DNA of 64,000 bases from CAZPDM01 sp964585305 (lineage in GTDB: Bacteria; Planctomycetota; Uabimicrobiia; Uabimicrobiales; JABWCH01): NCBI GenBank assembly GCA_964585305.1, contig CAZPDM010000007.1:16301-80300 (forward strand), written 5' to 3'. This document shows positions 1 through 8,648 of the stretch, piece by piece. The translations under genes and the position numbers were made by a program. The notes under the pieces are model-generated. The model saw only the letters and a list, made by a program, of their open reading frames with translations. It did no database searches and was not told the origin of the DNA. Numbering within the stretch: position 1 is the first letter of the stretch; every line of letters starts with the position of its first letter.

Positions 1-384
1 TCTATTTTTATTAGCAAATTCTTCCCGATCATCTAAAACAATAATACGAAATCCTAATGTGTGAGCTATATTATACAGAGGCACTGCAATATGTCCAGCA
101 CCAACAATAATAAGGGTAGGACTTCCTTGCATATATTCAAAACATGCAAGGATACGATCTTTCCCAAAAATAATTTCTTGGGTTTCACTACTACCTTGTT
201 GGTATACTTTTTTAGCTTTTTCCGCTAGTTCTGAAGTGTAATTAGGATATTTCCCAATTATTTGATCACAAGTTATTATAAGCCAAGTACCTAGAGGTAA
301 TTTAATAGAATTTGTTTCCAAAATTCTCACAATAACAAAAGGAATTCTTTTTAATAAAAATTCCTGTATTTTTTCAATGAACAT
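1..384 (-). CDS. XdhC/CoxF-family protein, N-terminal part (runs off the window)
   Basis: The minus-strand frame from the ATG at 384 is open to base 1 and encodes 128 residues, so the 3' part lies outside the window. Near the end of the visible part it has a Rossmann-type motif, LIIVGAGHIAVPLYNIA, followed by LDDREEFANK. This is the signature of the XdhC family, whose members help insert or protect the molybdenum cofactor of xanthine dehydrogenase-type hydroxylases. No molybdoenzyme gene is visible in the window, so the partner is unknown. The gene is divergent from the dnaN operon with about 160 bases between them. Family assignment is fairly sure; the exact role is inference. Confidence 0.75.
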   Translation of the reverse strand, partial: MFIEKIQEFLLKRIPFVIVRILETNSIKLPLGTWLIITCDQIIGKYPNYTSELAEKAKKVYQQGSSETQEIIFGKDRILACFEYMQGSPTLIIVGAGHIAVPLYNIAHTLGFRIIVLDDREEFANKNR

Positions 385-461
385 AAATATTCCTTTATCT
401 AAGAAAAAGTTAAAAACTTTATCTATTTTCCAAAATTACACTATCTTTTTCAAGTAATTTT

Positions 462-470
462 TGGTATGAT
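462..470 (+). promoter_or_regulatory. Extended -10 promoter element for the dnaN operon
   Basis: TTGGTATGAT contains TG-n-TATGAT, an extended -10 box (TATGAT at 465-470) about 70 bases before the first gene of the replication block. No good -35 is visible, as is usual for extended -10 promoters. It is placed by sequence alone. Confidence 0.45.
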
Positions 471-543
471 ATACACACCTAATCAACTTTAATCAGAACT
501 TACACTTTTTGCGATTTTATTGAATCATTAATAAGGGAAGTAC

Positions 544-936
544 ATGGAAAAAAATGACATGCAAACGGCTCTTGATATTTTAATCAAAATGCGCCAATCT
601 TTAATACATTCATTAGTTGAAGAATTAAGCCTTCATAAAGATGAAGAACCGTCATCGTTCACACTACAAGATATTGAAGACCGATTTGCTATGCGTATGG
701 CTAATTTAAATACATTGATCGCTACACTTCAAGAGATGACAGGCGGCCATAGTGTTATGGGTGGTGGCTTAACCAGCACCAAAATAGTTGCTAAAGTTCA
801 CGAAATCACAAGAAATAAACTCCAAAATAAATTGGATGATCTATTTGAATATCTAGCTCCTGATGAGCTTTTACATCTTTCTGTTATTCCTACCTCAGAA
901 GGAAAATTTTTAATCATTATGGCAAATGGGGAATAA
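544..936 (+). CDS. Hypothetical 130-aa protein, first gene of the dnaN operon
   Basis: This short protein is not recognised. It begins 4 bases after a good ribosome site (AAGGGAAG). The first 60 residues look helical and charged, a Gly-rich turn follows (TGGHSVMGGG, about residues 66-75), and the C-terminal half is again helical, ending in a hydrophobic strand-like stretch (KFLIIMANGE). There is no signal peptide or membrane segment, so it is probably cytoplasmic. It overlaps or abuts the dnaN reading frame and shares its promoter. In many bacteria this position upstream of dnaN is held by dnaA; this protein has no AAA+ or DnaA motif. Its function is unknown; co-transcription with the clamp gene hints at a replication-linked or housekeeping role. 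Confidence 0.7.
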   Translation: MEKNDMQTALDILIKMRQSLIHSLVEELSLHKDEEPSSFTLQDIEDRFAMRMANLNTLIATLQEMTGGHSVMGGGLTSTKIVAKVHEITRNKLQNKLDDLFEYLAPDELLHLSVIPTSEGKFLIIMANGE

Positions 937-979
937 AGGAGACATACGGAGTTTTAATATTCCGTATGCAAATATTGTT

Positions 980-2200
980 ATGAAAATTAAATGTCCAAGA
1001 CAATCTTTTTTAAAACCTTTACAAATTTGTAGCGGTTTGGTAACTCCAAAAGAACTCTATAATATTTGTCAATTTGTACGTATTTCCGCAGTTAATAATA
1101 AAATTGTGTTACAAGCAACGGACTTAAAAATCTCTTTCACATACAATATGCCAATGGATGGTGTTACTATAGAAAGAGAGGGGGAATTACTATTACCAGC
1201 CTCAAGACTTTTTATGCTTGTTAAAGAAACGCATGAAGAAGAAATTCTTTTAGAACAAGAAAGCGTAAAGGAAAAAGAATCACTAGTAAACGGTATTATT
1301 ACGACAAAAGATGGCAAATTTAAAATTTTAGGGGAAGATATAGGAAAATTTCCTGAAATTCCTGAGTTTAAAGATGAAGAATCCTTTGAAATTTCCGGAG
1401 AAAATTTTTCAAAGCTCATCAACAAAACTATATTTGCAACCACAACAGAAAGAACCCGTTACGACTTGGAAAATGTTTTAATTGATTTAAATATTGAAGG
1501 CGTTGTACGTTTTGCAGCGACCGATGGAAAAAGATTGGCTTACTGCGATCATAAGCCAAGTATCATAGGAAAAACTGCAAAAAAACGCTATACAGTACCT
1601 AATATTGGCCTTCGCCAAATTGAAAAAATCATAAATACATTATCGCCAAAAGAAGTAAAATTTAATTTTATTGACAATCATTTTGTATTTTTAACCAATG
1701 ATGTGGTATTATCAACTAGATTGTCTGATGGAGTTTTTCCTCCTTATGAAAAAGTTATCCCTGATAAATTTCCTCACAAAGGAAAAATCTCTGTCAAAGA
1801 ATTTACATCAGCTTTACGACGTATAACTGTTTTAGAAGATGAAAAGAACCGTGTTATAGAATTAAATTTTACGGATAAAAATGTTAATATATCTGTCCAA
1901 AATGATGCTGTAGGAAACGCCGAAATTAATATGCCTATAGATTTTTCTTTTGGCACCAATATTACCAGCTTGGCCATTCGTTTTAATCCTACATTCCTTC
2001 AAGATGCTCTTAAATGTATCAATAATAACGAAGCAGAAATTGAACTCAAAGATAATAAAAGTGCTTTGTTTATTAAAGACGGTGAAGATTTTCGGTACGT
2101 TGTATTACCAATAAGAATGAGCGAAGTACCCAAACTTGCCGTAGCCAAAGAAGAAGAGGAAGACAATGAACAAACCGAATCTAATCCATCCGAAGATTAG
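980..2200 (+). CDS. dnaN: DNA polymerase III sliding clamp (beta subunit)
   Basis: The protein is the beta clamp, a ring that tethers the replicative polymerase to DNA. From the ATG at 980 it is 406 residues long, somewhat longer than the usual 365-380 because of an acidic tail (KEEEEDNEQTESNPSED). Three repeated clamp folds are recognisable, with family motifs such as FAATDGKRLAYC in the middle and YVVLPIRM at the end, which is the usual clamp C-terminus before the tail. The frame is open from an ATG at 926, but those 18 extra residues lie inside or just after the preceding gene and do not resemble the family, so 980 is preferred; a strong AAGGAGA at 936-942 lies upstream of both options. 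The 3' end overlaps the next gene by 35 bases, so the two are probably translationally coupled. Confidence 0.95.
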   Translation: MKIKCPRQSFLKPLQICSGLVTPKELYNICQFVRISAVNNKIVLQATDLKISFTYNMPMDGVTIEREGELLLPASRLFMLVKETHEEEILLEQESVKEKESLVNGIITTKDGKFKILGEDIGKFPEIPEFKDEESFEISGENFSKLINKTIFATTTERTRYDLENVLIDLNIEGVVRFAATDGKRLAYCDHKPSIIGKTAKKRYTVPNIGLRQIEKIINTLSPKEVKFNFIDNHFVFLTNDVVLSTRLSDGVFPPYEKVIPDKFPHKGKISVKEFTSALRRITVLEDEKNRVIELNFTDKNVNISVQNDAVGNAEINMPIDFSFGTNITSLAIRFNPTFLQDALKCINNNEAEIELKDNKSALFIKDGEDFRYVVLPIRMSEVPKLAVAKEEEEDNEQTESNPSED

Positions 2201-2513
2201 TATTCAAAAAGAACCGGAATCAGTTTGTGATATAATGGCTCGTTGGTTAAAAAAACAAAACTTCGGAGGTGAACAGAAAAGATATGTCGCATTTCAGAGT
2301 TGGGAACAAATTTCTGATGAATGTTTAAAAAAACACACACGTCCTTTTCGATTCACCGGCAGATCATTAGAAATTTTAGTTGACTCTGCTCCGTTCTGTT
2401 TTGAGCTTAAAAATTTTCGAAAGCGCGAATTACTTGAAAAACTTAAAACAGTAAGTGGGGATTTAGAAATTAGTGAGATATCTTTTATCTGCCAAAGAGT
2501 TTGTAAAAGCTAA
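2166..2513 (+). CDS. DUF721 (DciA-like) protein
   Basis: The 115-residue protein matches the DUF721 family. Members (DciA) act as the ancestral bacterial loader or assistant of the replicative helicase DnaB. The visible pattern is an N-terminal helix ending in MARWLKKQN, a WEQISDECLKKHTRP segment, and a short strand-helix unit (FTGRSLEILVDSAPF...ELKNFRKRELLEKL). It starts inside the end of dnaN after GAGGAAG and stops just before a terminator. Placement between dnaN and gyrB fits a replication role. The symbol dciA is plausible but is left off because DUF721 is divergent. Confidence 0.82.
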   Translation: MNKPNLIHPKISIQKEPESVCDIMARWLKKQNFGGEQKRYVAFQSWEQISDECLKKHTRPFRFTGRSLEILVDSAPFCFELKNFRKRELLEKLKTVSGDLEISEISFICQRVCKS

Positions 2514-2524
2514 TTTTTTCTCAG

Positions 2525-2556
2525 AAAACCCCAGAGAAAAACTCTGGGGTTTTCGT
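2525..2556 (+). terminator. Rho-independent terminator after the DUF721 gene
   Basis: A perfect 12-bp stem (AAAACCCCAGAG / CTCTGGGGTTTT) with a 5-base loop lies 11 bases after the stop codon. The T-rich end of the 3' arm serves as the U-tract. It separates gyrB from the dnaN operon. Confidence 0.85.
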
Positions 2557-2618
2557 ACTCTTACAAAAATTTTTTGAAATATTATCTACGGAGACGGTGC
2601 TATAACATCGTATTTTCT

Positions 2619-5468
2619 ATGGATTCCAATAATAATTTGGAAAACTCTTCTCATATCAATAGTATCATCTTTTCAGATACTAATTTACCAGCAGACATAA
2701 AATCTAATAATAGTAATTCTACTAATAATACCAATGTTCAGTCAAATATAAATTCTGATCCTAATATAAAAATTTCCGCAAATATTACTACCCAAGTAAA
2801 TGAAAATGCTCAAATTCACTCAAATAATAGTAATACTCAAAGCACTATAGCTGAACCAACTGCACCACCGAATCCAAGCAATATATCAACTACACAAAAT
2901 TTAACAAATGTTGAGCTACAAGCTGACACTAAAAAACAAGATTTAGATATTCTTCCTGAAAAGCAAATGTTAGACTTTCAAAAAGATGGTGTAGAAGAAA
3001 TTGAACCTCCTGATCGAAAAGATGCAACTGATTATAGTGCAAATAGTATTAAAGTACTAGGAGGGGCTGATGCAGTACGCCAAACTCCAGCTATGTATAT
3101 TGGAGATACTTCAACTTTTGGCTTGCATCACCTAGTTTATGAAATTGTGGATAATAGTATTGATGAATCTTTAGCAGGATATTGTAATCAAATTATTGTA
3201 AGGATACATCTTGATAATAGTATCTCTGTATTAGATAATGGTAGAGGTATTCCTGTAGATTATCATGCAAAGGAAAAAAAATCAACATTAGAAGTAATCA
3301 CAACAACATTACACTCAGGTGGAAAGTTTGACAGAAATAGTTATAAAGTTTCAGGTGGTTTACACGGTGTTGGTTTATCTGTTGTAAATGCGCTTTCTGA
3401 ACGCATGGAAATAGAAGTATTTCGTGATGGTTGGGTACATATACAAAGTTATGAACATGGAAAACCATTAGATGAAGTAAAAAAAATTGGAAAAACATCC
3501 AAACGTGGAACAAAAGTTTGGTTCAAGCCAGATCCTACAATCTTTGATACTACAATATACAGTTACGGTATTATCTCTCAAAGAATGAGAGAATTATCCT
3601 TTTTAAACCAAGGTATACATATCTCATTAGTAGATGAGCGTGATGGGAAAAATGAATCCTATTTTACTAATGATGGTATTCGAGCTTTTGTCCAACATCT
3701 TAACCTAAACAAAAACCCTATCCATCCTGATATTATTTATCTTCAAAAAGAAGTCAATGATTCGCTTATGGGGAGAGTTCTTGTAGAATTAGCATTACAA
3801 TATCATGATGGTTATAATGAAATTGTTTATGGATATGCAAACAATATTCATACAAGAGAAGGCGGGACTCATGTTTCTGGCCTACGCTCTGGATTAACAA
3901 GGACATTTAATACTTATGCTAAAAATGAAAATATTTTGAAAGATAAAGATAAAATAGTCCTTACTGGAGACGATTGGAGAGAAGGTCTTACCGCTGTCAT
4001 ATCTGTTAAATTATCACGTCCACAATTTGAAGGACAGACAAAAGCTAAACTTGGAAATCGAGAAATGCAAGGCATTACAGAATCTGTCATAAATGACTTA
4101 TTAGCTGTATACCTTGAAGAACATCCTGCTACTGCGAAAGCTATTATTAACAAAGGAATCAATGCTGCACATGTCCGAGAAGCCACAAGAAAAGTGCGCG
4201 ATTTAGAACGCCAAAGAAAAACACCTTTGCATTCTGGAGGACTACCAGGTAAATTAGCAGATTGCAGTGAGCATAATATAGAAAGAACAGAATTATATCT
4301 AGTAGAAGGAGATTCTGCTGGCGGCTCTGCAAAGTCTGGAAGAGATCGTAGATTTCAAGCTATTCTGCCACTTAAAGGTAAAATTCTCAATGTAGAAAAA
4401 ACAAGATTAGATAAAATTTTAGCTCATAATGAAATTAAAACACTTGTTATGGCATTAGGAACAGGTATTCAGACCGAATTTAATATTGAGAAACGACGTT
4501 ATGGAAAAGTCATTATTATGACAGATGCTGATGTTGATGGCTCTCATATACGTACTTTATTATTGACATTTTTCTTTCGCAATATGAAACCTTTAATTGA
4601 AGCCGGATATATTTATATTGCACAACCCCCGTTATATAAATTTAAACGAAAAAAAAATGAACAGTATGTTTTTAGTGATCAAGAATTCCAAAATGTGTTG
4701 TTAAAATTTGGGGCAGAAGAATCTCAATTAAAAATTCGTTCAAGTAACCAAATTCTGCATGGTGAAGAATTATTTACATTCATTAATACACTATCTAATC
4801 TTGAGCAGCAATTACGATCTTTAGAAAAAAATGGAATTTCCGGAAGAGATTTTTTAAAAAATCGTCATGCTGAAACTGGCCAATTTCCTAAATTTAAATA
4901 TAAATACAAAACAGAAATAGGATACTTCTTTTCTGAAAATGAACTCAAACAATTTATCGTACAAAAAGAACAAGAAGGCCAGGAAATTTTAGTACAAGAA
5001 GAAAATGAACATAACGGAAATGGAAATGGAACATCAAATGGGACGCCTAAAATTCCTTTAATTTTCCAAGAAATACATGCTTCTGATGCAATATATAAAT
5101 ATGTCATTGCAATCGAGTCATATAATATAAAAATCAACACATATTTTCATACAGATCAAGTTCAATTTGATTTACTTGAAGGACATGAAAATATTCCTAT
5201 TACTGCAATATATCAAATTATTACCGAAATACGTAATCTCGGTCGTAAAGGTTTAGATGTACAAAGATATAAAGGTTTGGGTGAAATGAATCCCGATCAA
5301 CTTTGGACAACAACGATGAATCCAGCAACTCGCACACTTTTTCAAGTTCGCTTAGAAGACGCAAGTGAATCAGATAGGTTATTTTCTATTCTTATGGGAA
5401 ATCTCGTTGAACCACGTCGTGAATATATTGAAAAACATGCACTTGATGTTCATAATTTGGATGTATAA
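2619..5468 (+). CDS. gyrB: DNA gyrase subunit B with a long Asn/Ser-rich N-terminal extension
   Basis: GyrB is the ATPase and TOPRIM subunit of gyrase, which introduces negative supercoils. The core shows the GHKL ATPase motifs (EIVDNSIDESLAG, DNGRGIPVD, GGLHGVGLSVVNAL), the QTK loop (FEGQTKAKLGN), TOPRIM (LYLVEGDSAGGSA and MTDADVDGSHIRTLLL) and the C-terminal RYKGLGEMNP box. The core starts about 137 residues after the ATG at 2619, preceded by a low-complexity Asn/Ser/Thr-rich extension not seen in ordinary GyrB of about 640-800 residues. A second low-complexity patch (NGNGNGTSNGT) sits in the TOPRIM insert region. The frame also offers a TTG at 2574; neither start has a well-placed ribosome site. 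GyrB rather than ParE is favoured by length, the dnaN neighbourhood and core motifs. Confidence 0.95.
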   Translation: MDSNNNLENSSHINSIIFSDTNLPADIKSNNSNSTNNTNVQSNINSDPNIKISANITTQVNENAQIHSNNSNTQSTIAEPTAPPNPSNISTTQNLTNVELQADTKKQDLDILPEKQMLDFQKDGVEEIEPPDRKDATDYSANSIKVLGGADAVRQTPAMYIGDTSTFGLHHLVYEIVDNSIDESLAGYCNQIIVRIHLDNSISVLDNGRGIPVDYHAKEKKSTLEVITTTLHSGGKFDRNSYKVSGGLHGVGLSVVNALSERMEIEVFRDGWVHIQSYEHGKPLDEVKKIGKTSKRGTKVWFKPDPTIFDTTIYSYGIISQRMRELSFLNQGIHISLVDERDGKNESYFTNDGIRAFVQHLNLNKNPIHPDIIYLQKEVNDSLMGRVLVELALQYHDGYNEIVYGYANNIHTREGGTHVSGLRSGLTRTFNTYAKNENILKDKDKIVLTGDDWREGLTAVISVKLSRPQFEGQTKAKLGNREMQGITESVINDLLAVYLEEHPATAKAIINKGINAAHVREATRKVRDLERQRKTPLHSGGLPGKLADCSEHNIERTELYLVEGDSAGGSAKSGRDRRFQAILPLKGKILNVEKTRLDKILAHNEIKTLVMALGTGIQTEFNIEKRRYGKVIIMTDADVDGSHIRTLLLTFFFRNMKPLIEAGYIYIAQPPLYKFKRKKNEQYVFSDQEFQNVLLKFGAEESQLKIRSSNQILHGEELFTFINTLSNLEQQLRSLEKNGISGRDFLKNRHAETGQFPKFKYKYKTEIGYFFSENELKQFIVQKEQEGQEILVQEENEHNGNGNGTSNGTPKIPLIFQEIHASDAIYKYVIAIESYNIKINTYFHTDQVQFDLLEGHENIPITAIYQIITEIRNLGRKGLDVQRYKGLGEMNPDQLWTTTMNPATRTLFQVRLEDASESDRLFSILMGNLVEPRREYIEKHALDVHNLDV

Positions 5469-5478
5469 ACAATTCTCA

Positions 5479-5515
5479 GTTGCCTCCTTTATTTGATTAG
5501 GAGGCAACCAAAATA
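5479..5515 (+). terminator. Rho-independent terminator after gyrB
   Basis: A perfect 10-bp stem (GTTGCCTCCT / AGGAGGCAAC) with a 10-base loop lies 10 bases after the gyrB stop, with a broken T-rich run after it. Confidence 0.8.
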
Positions 5516-5554
5516 TTTTTTATCTTTTTATGATAGCTATAAGGAAATTTTTTT

Positions 5555-6955
5555 ATGTCTAAAGCGATGCGGTTTGTGCTCTCAGTTCTTATAGCCGGAG
5601 GAATTTTAGCAATTCCAACAGATTGGATTGCAAAGTTTATTCCAGGAATTACTGTTATTGAGCATCGAACTTTAGTTATTTTTGTTTTAGCAGCTCTTTT
5701 ATGGGTATTAGAGCCTATACCAATTTTTTCTACTTCAATTTTAGTCCTCGTATTACAACTTTTACTTATCTCCGATCAAGGTATTATTTGGCTTCGAAAT
5801 TCTAATATATCAAACTTAGGTAATCTCATCAAGTATAAAAGTATTTTGGGCAACTTTGGATCGGACATTATTTGGTTATTTATCGGTGGTTTTTTTCTAG
5901 CCGATGGCGCAACTAAATACCGCCTTGATTTAAATTTGGCACGTATATTTGTTCGACCTTTTGGGAAAAATCCTAATGGTGTTTTATTAGGTATAATGTT
6001 AGTAACAGCCGTATTTTCTATGTTTATGAGCAATACTGCAACAACAGCTATGATGCTTGCTATTTTAACTCCAATTCTCGCTGCATACCCTGAAGGAGAT
6101 AAAGGTAAAATAGCAATGTGCCTGGCCATTCCTTTTGCTGCAAATATTGGCGGTTTAGGAACTCCTATTGGAACACCTCCCAATGCGATTGCATTAAAAT
6201 ATCTTACAGAAATTCAATTTGTACAATGGATGGCATTTGCTATTCCTTATACTCTTGTAGCTCTTTTAGCAAGTTGGTTTATTTTAATTAAAATGTTTCC
6301 AACAAGTGTTAAAGAAATCAATCTTGAAATAAAATCCGAATTCCAAAAGAATTGGCGTGCAATAGTTTTTTATCTTACTTTTGGCATTACTGTTTTGCTA
6401 TGGATTTTTGAATTTTTGCATGGCATGAATTCTTACGTTGTTGCAATGATTCCAATAGCTGTATTCACAACAACCAAAATTATCACAGCAAAAGACTTGC
6501 AAAACATGGATTGGGGAGTTCTGTGGTTATTAACTGGCGGTTTAGCATTAGGAGCTTCATTAGAACAAACGGGTTTAGCAAAACATATTATTGCTGCGAT
6601 TCCGTTCAAAGATATGTCACCCTACGCTATTGTACTAATTGTTACGTTCATCACATTCTTACTTTCTAACTTTATGTCTCATACAGCAGCAGCAAATTTA
6701 CTTTTACCAATTATGGTATTATTAGCAGGAATTGAAAGTTTAAAAGCAATTGGTGGGGGAAATATACTAATTTTAATCGTAACATTTACATGTTCCCTAT
6801 CAATGACTCTACCCATCAGTACTCCTCCCAATGCGATGGCTCATGCTGCAGGACGTTTAGAAAGTAGAGATATGTTTAAGTCTGGTTTAGTTATCGGCTT
6901 AGTTGGAATCGTCATTTTATATGGTTTTATGTATATTCTAGCTAAATTTATTTAA
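5555..6955 (+). CDS. SLC13/DASS-family sodium-coupled anion transporter
   Basis: This 466-residue inner-membrane protein has about 11-12 hydrophobic segments and the two internally repeated SNT-type motifs of the divalent anion:sodium symporters: FMSNTATTAMML near residue 160 and SNFMSHTAAANLLLP near residue 370. It also has the paired GTPPNA turns (IGTPPNAIAL and ISTPPNAMAH). Members import dicarboxylates, citrate or sulfate with sodium; which substrate is used here cannot be read from sequence. The second motif has His where many family members have Asn (SHT). A ribosome site (AAGGAAA) precedes the ATG. It is followed after 22 bases by a sensor kinase gene, suggesting co-transcription. Confidence 0.88.
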   Translation: MSKAMRFVLSVLIAGGILAIPTDWIAKFIPGITVIEHRTLVIFVLAALLWVLEPIPIFSTSILVLVLQLLLISDQGIIWLRNSNISNLGNLIKYKSILGNFGSDIIWLFIGGFFLADGATKYRLDLNLARIFVRPFGKNPNGVLLGIMLVTAVFSMFMSNTATTAMMLAILTPILAAYPEGDKGKIAMCLAIPFAANIGGLGTPIGTPPNAIALKYLTEIQFVQWMAFAIPYTLVALLASWFILIKMFPTSVKEINLEIKSEFQKNWRAIVFYLTFGITVLLWIFEFLHGMNSYVVAMIPIAVFTTTKIITAKDLQNMDWGVLWLLTGGLALGASLEQTGLAKHIIAAIPFKDMSPYAIVLIVTFITFLLSNFMSHTAAANLLLPIMVLLAGIESLKAIGGGNILILIVTFTCSLSMTLPISTPPNAMAHAAGRLESRDMFKSGLVIGLVGIVILYGFMYILAKFI

Positions 6956-6977
6956 AAAAATCGAAAAAAGATTTCTT

Positions 6978-8558
6978 ATGGAAGAATCTTCAAAAACAGA
7001 ATCTAGTTGTGATTGTAAGCTAACTCAACAAAAAATTGAAAGCATTTCAGAAAAATGTTTCTGCCCACTTTTATTACAAAAGCCTCCTATGTCAACCTCT
7101 AATAAAGAATCCGAATTTTCCTATAAAGAAAAAGCCACAAATCCGGCAGATTCTATATCTTCACGAAAATTAATTTTAGAAAAATATGTCCCTTTGGAAC
7201 AAATGCAGCAATTTATTACTAGCCAGGAAATTCAATATTTAATTACTCTTTATTTTTCCAATCCAATTAAATCTGTAATTTTAAAAGCTGGCGAAGTTTT
7301 AATGCGCCGTGGAGAATATAACGATCGGCTTTACTTTGTACGTAAAGGAAAGTTGCGTTGTGAAATTGACAATTTTGATGGAACAACACTAGAATTGTTT
7401 ATAGCACAACCCAATAGTTTTATCGGTTTGTATAGCTTTTTCTCAAAAACATTTTATAGTTCTGCAACTATCTATGCCCTAGAAGATGTTGAACTTTCTT
7501 ATATTGATAAACGTTGTTTAGATTGTGATCAAATGAGTAGTGAAATTTATAAGCAATTTATGCCGTATGTAGTCAATGCACTCAAACAACGTGGTATCAA
7601 TCTGCAAGAAACAGTAATGGAAAAAGAAAGAGCCATTCAACAACTGATCAATAATGAAAAATATACTTGTTTGGGCGAAATGGCGGCGGGTATTGCTCAT
7701 GAACTTAATAATGCAATTGCAGTTCTAGAAAGAAATACACGTTGGCTTTCTGAAAACCTTCCTAAAATTTTAGCTTCAAAACAAGCCAAACCTTCTTTAG
7801 AAATGAAATATCTAGATATAGGATTAACACGCGGTCGTAATGTATCAAGTCGAGAAGTACGTAAACGGACAAAAGAATTAGAAGAACTTGGTTTTTCTTC
7901 TGAATACGCTGAAACTATTGCACTCATGGGATTAGCAGATGAGGAATTACCTAAAAAGAAAGCAAGCACAGAAGAAGTTGAACGTTTTAATAATTATTGG
8001 GAAACGGGAGCTACTTGCCATGATATGCTAATTGCAGCTCAACAAGCAGCTCATGTTGTCAAATCAGTTAAAGAATTGGCACAACATTCCCAACAAAAAA
8101 GTCTTCACACTATTGAAGAAAGTATTCAAGAATCTATTGTTTTGCTCCATATTGCATTACGCCAAATTAACTTCCAATTAGATATTGCTGACAATATACT
8201 AGTATTAGCTAATAAAGGTGAGCTTGTACAAGTTTGGACTAATCTTTTAAAAAATGCGTATGAAAGTCTAATCCAAGCCAAGATCGAACACCCAGAGATA
8301 AAAATATCTGTAAATAAAGAAGAGAATTATGCTGTTATTACGATCACAGATAATGGTCCTGGAATTCCTCGTGATCTATTGCCCAAACTTTTTCAACCGC
8401 ATATTACAACTAAATCAAATGGGCAATTTATCGGTTTAGGACTTGGATTAACCATTGTTCATCGGATTGTTACCAGTTATCATGGAACTATAAAAGTAGA
8501 AAGTGTTCCTGGACGAACAGTATTTGCTATACATCTTCCAATTGCAGAAGCACAGTAA
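6978..8558 (+). CDS. Sensor histidine kinase with N-terminal cyclic-nucleotide-binding domain
   Basis: The 526-residue protein has no clear membrane segment and is probably cytoplasmic. Residues about 75-210 form a Crp-type cyclic-nucleotide-binding fold (LKAGEVLMRRGEYNDRLYFV, then a beta-roll). A histidine phosphoacceptor helix follows (GEMAAGIAHELNNAIAVL, His near residue 241), and the C-terminus is a HATPase domain with N, G1 and G2 boxes (NLLKNAYESL, DNGPGIP, GLGLGLTIVHRI). Between H-box and ATPase is a helical insert of about 130 residues, longer than usual. It follows the SLC13 transporter by 22 bases and precedes a response regulator, so the two probably form a two-component pair. The ligand of the sensor domain is not known. 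Confidence 0.88.
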   Translation: MEESSKTESSCDCKLTQQKIESISEKCFCPLLLQKPPMSTSNKESEFSYKEKATNPADSISSRKLILEKYVPLEQMQQFITSQEIQYLITLYFSNPIKSVILKAGEVLMRRGEYNDRLYFVRKGKLRCEIDNFDGTTLELFIAQPNSFIGLYSFFSKTFYSSATIYALEDVELSYIDKRCLDCDQMSSEIYKQFMPYVVNALKQRGINLQETVMEKERAIQQLINNEKYTCLGEMAAGIAHELNNAIAVLERNTRWLSENLPKILASKQAKPSLEMKYLDIGLTRGRNVSSREVRKRTKELEELGFSSEYAETIALMGLADEELPKKKASTEEVERFNNYWETGATCHDMLIAAQQAAHVVKSVKELAQHSQQKSLHTIEESIQESIVLLHIALRQINFQLDIADNILVLANKGELVQVWTNLLKNAYESLIQAKIEHPEIKISVNKEENYAVITITDNGPGIPRDLLPKLFQPHITTKSNGQFIGLGLGLTIVHRIVTSYHGTIKVESVPGRTVFAIHLPIAEAQ

Positions 8559-8573
8559 TTTTTATAAAACAGA

Positions 8574-8617
8574 AAAATCTTATTCTATAGTTGTTGAAAA
8601 CTGTAGAATAAGATTTT
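8574..8617 (+). terminator. Long stem-loop between sensor kinase and response regulator
   Basis: Two 17-base arms (8574-8590 and 8601-8617) pair except for one G-T wobble, with a 10-base loop. The 3' arm ends in TTTT. It may terminate or attenuate the kinase transcript ahead of the regulator gene. Confidence 0.6.
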
Positions 8618-8648
8618 AACAAAAATTTATCCATTTTGGAGGAATGCG

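Noticed and set aside
385..543. Possible origin of replication (DnaA boxes) upstream of the dnaN operon
   Set aside because: No cluster of TTATCCACA-like boxes was found; only a loose TTATCTATT at about 419-427, which is expected by chance in AT-rich sequence.
5776..6183. 135-codon minus-strand open frame
   Set aside because: It is an antisense shadow of the SLC13 transporter; no ribosome site or family pattern.
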